Assembly: GCA_965223405.1 (NCBI GenBank)
Contig: CBDCWO010000006.1
Location: 6,262,001 to 6,326,000 of the forward strand
Direction of reading: 5' to 3'
Origin: CBDCWO01 sp965223405
GTDB lineage: Bacteria; Bacteroidota; Bacteroidia; Chitinophagales; Saprospiraceae
Length of the DNA: 64,000 nucleotides
The notes below the pieces were generated by a model. The model searched no databases. It was not told the DNA's origin and saw nothing but the letters and a program-made list of their open reading frames with translations. Made by a program: the position numbers and the translations under genes. This document shows, one piece after another, positions 63,202 through 64,000 of the stretch (position 1 is the first letter of the stretch; every line of letters begins with the position of its first letter).

Positions 63202-63522
63202 GGATAGTTTCTATTGATTAATCTCGCCGAGAAGTATTACGAAAAGTACCAGGTCCAAGATGAAGCGAAACCCAATATGCAACCGAATCCCGGTTGCAAA
63301 ACAAACCCAGACCTGTCGAAGAAATACATTTACACCAGGGACTCCATTTTATATTAAATCAATAATTGAATATAAATTCTAGAATCTAAGAGTGTATGTA
63401 CCGGGTACCTTGCCCATCCCAAAACGTGCCAGCCAACTGGTATTGGCATCATTATAATCCACCATAACTATAAATTTAATTAAATAATTATATATATAGT
63501 TGTATAATTAGAAATATAGTTA
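63202..63522. other. Gap with AT-rich regulatory sequence
   Basis: About 320 bp without a gene. The first 250 bp show nothing recognisable. The last 50 bp hold the repeats and box described for the BlaI-type gene. Confidence 0.5.
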
Positions 63523-63525
63523 TAT
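63494..63525 (+). promoter_or_regulatory. Candidate operator of the BlaI-type regulator
   Basis: ATATAGTTGTAT (63494) and ATATAGTTATAT (63514) are direct repeats 20 bp apart, two helical turns. TATAATTA (63503) and TAGTTATA (63517) also form an inverted repeat. Both run into the -7 box, as expected for autorepression. It does not match the classical TACAnnTGTA core exactly. Confidence 0.5.
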
Positions 63526-63530
63526 GTTTG
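63523..63530 (+). promoter_or_regulatory. -7 box (TATGTTTG) five bases before the BlaI-type start
   Basis: TAnnTTTG match ending 5 nt before the ATG at 63536. An upstream in-frame ATG at 63524 lies inside the box and so is unlikely to be the start. Confidence 0.55.
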
Positions 63531-63535
63531 TACTC

Positions 63536-63913
63536 ATGAAAGAATTAACGAAAGCAGAAGAACAAGTAATGCACCATCTATGGAGATTACAAAAGGCATT
63601 TCTAAAAAATATTGTGGAGTCCTTTCCCCATCCGAAGCCTGCCTATACTACAATTAGCACAGTAGTCAGAGTTTTGGTTCGAAAGAAGTTCATAGGGTTT
63701 GAGCAGTATGGTAAAACCAATCTTTATTTTCCTTTGGTCAGCAAGTCTGAATACACTAAAGCTACTTTCAGCAATGTGTTTCAAAAATATTTTAATGGTT
63801 CTCCTACCATGTTCACCTCTTTTTTTACCAAAAATGCAAAAATATCTGTTGAAGAATTAGAAGAAATGAAAGAGATCATTGAATCACAAATCAAAAAGAA
63901 AAGAGATTCATGA
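63536..63913 (+). CDS. BlaI/MecI/CopY-family repressor
   Basis: 125 residues beginning MKELTKAEEQVMHHLWRL, the family's winged-helix start, with AYTTISTVVRVLVRKKFIGFEQYGKTNLYFP as recognition helix and wing, and a C-terminal dimerisation helix. The start at 63536 is chosen over 63524 because a promoter box covers the latter. It is probably released from DNA through the M56 membrane protease encoded next, whose gene overlaps its stop by 4 nt (ATGA). Confidence 0.9.
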   Translation: MKELTKAEEQVMHHLWRLQKAFLKNIVESFPHPKPAYTTISTVVRVLVRKKFIGFEQYGKTNLYFPLVSKSEYTKATFSNVFQKYFNGSPTMFTSFFTKNAKISVEELEEMKEIIESQIKKKRDS

Positions 63914-64000
63914 TGGTAGTTACTATTCTCAGGTATAGCGCTGAAACTTCGATTTATATCTTCTTATTTTATGTCTTATATCACCTGTTTCTTGCTCGAA
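63910..64000 (+). CDS. N-terminus of an M56 (BlaR1/MecR1-like) membrane metallopeptidase, cut by window edge
   Basis: The ATG of an ATGA overlap with the BlaI-type gene opens a frame that stays open to the edge (30 codons). It begins MMVVTILRYSAETSIYIFLFY, a first membrane helix with the polar start usual for M56 sensors in Bacteroidota. Identity rests on this helix and on the near-universal BlaI/M56 pairing. Confidence 0.75.
   Translation, partial: MMVVTILRYSAETSIYIFLFYVLYHLFLAR

Overview
The window is chromosomal DNA of a member of the Bacteroidota, most likely a Saprospiria-type lineage (inferred, not tested). Support comes from type IX secretion C-terminal sorting domains, the order rpmB-rpmG-DUF4295-ftsY, paired DUF4252 proteins behind an ECF sigma factor, 6-bladed beta-propeller lipoproteins, VPS10/BNR exported proteins, futalosine-pathway menaquinone genes, weak Shine-Dalgarno signals and Bacteroidota-type -7 boxes (TAnnTTTG).

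0-6 kb holds housekeeping genes: a CcmF-type haem lyase, a DUF2520 dehydrogenase-like protein, a uridine kinase and a CNT nucleoside transporter. 6.1-8.6 kb is a lipoprotein gene cut inside its signal peptide by a complete 1,774-bp IS1182-like element with 4-bp AATT target duplications. 8.8-21.6 kb holds an AraC-type regulator with TPRs, an exported amidohydrolase, two large VPS10/BNR proteins, and an ECF sigma / anti-sigma / DUF4252 / DUF4252 module. 21.7-32.6 kb holds an M1 peptidase, an adenosine-deaminase-family enzyme, a decayed Y1 (RAYT-like) transposase tail with two REP hairpins, pirin, a sodium:solute symporter, panB, mltG and a DUF2142 membrane protein. 32.7-40.7 kb holds a T9SS subtilase, tRNA-Arg(ACG), the rpmB-ftsY group, a SprB-repeat T9SS protein with a CxxCH motif, and a MarR-YceI pair.

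40.9-47.1 kb is the most plastic part: a type II NADH dehydrogenase, then two intact propeller lipoprotein genes and one frameshifted remnant among dispersed repeats, bracketed by a 67-bp direct repeat. 47.1-51.2 kb is a two-gene hydrolase unit: an alpha/beta-hydrolase fused to a cyanophycinase-like S51 domain, then an M19 dipeptidase.

51.4-57.3 kb (minus strand) is the strongest candidate for an under-described system. Four tightly packed genes encode a TolC-like outer-membrane protein fused to a glycosidase-like barrel, a HlyD-type adaptor, a TackOD1 zinc-ribbon protein with a degenerate GGDEF-like C-terminus, and a processive-type family 2 glycosyltransferase. Together they look like a synthase-dependent exopolysaccharide production, export and trimming machine under second-messenger-like control. 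It diverges from a small YciI-like gene and an MFS transporter across a promoter region carrying repeated AT-rich motifs. 59.1-62.3 kb is a menaquinone operon (mqnE, histidine phosphatase, mqnA, YrdC-like). The window ends with a family 2 glycosyltransferase and a BlaI / M56 pair, the latter cut by the edge.
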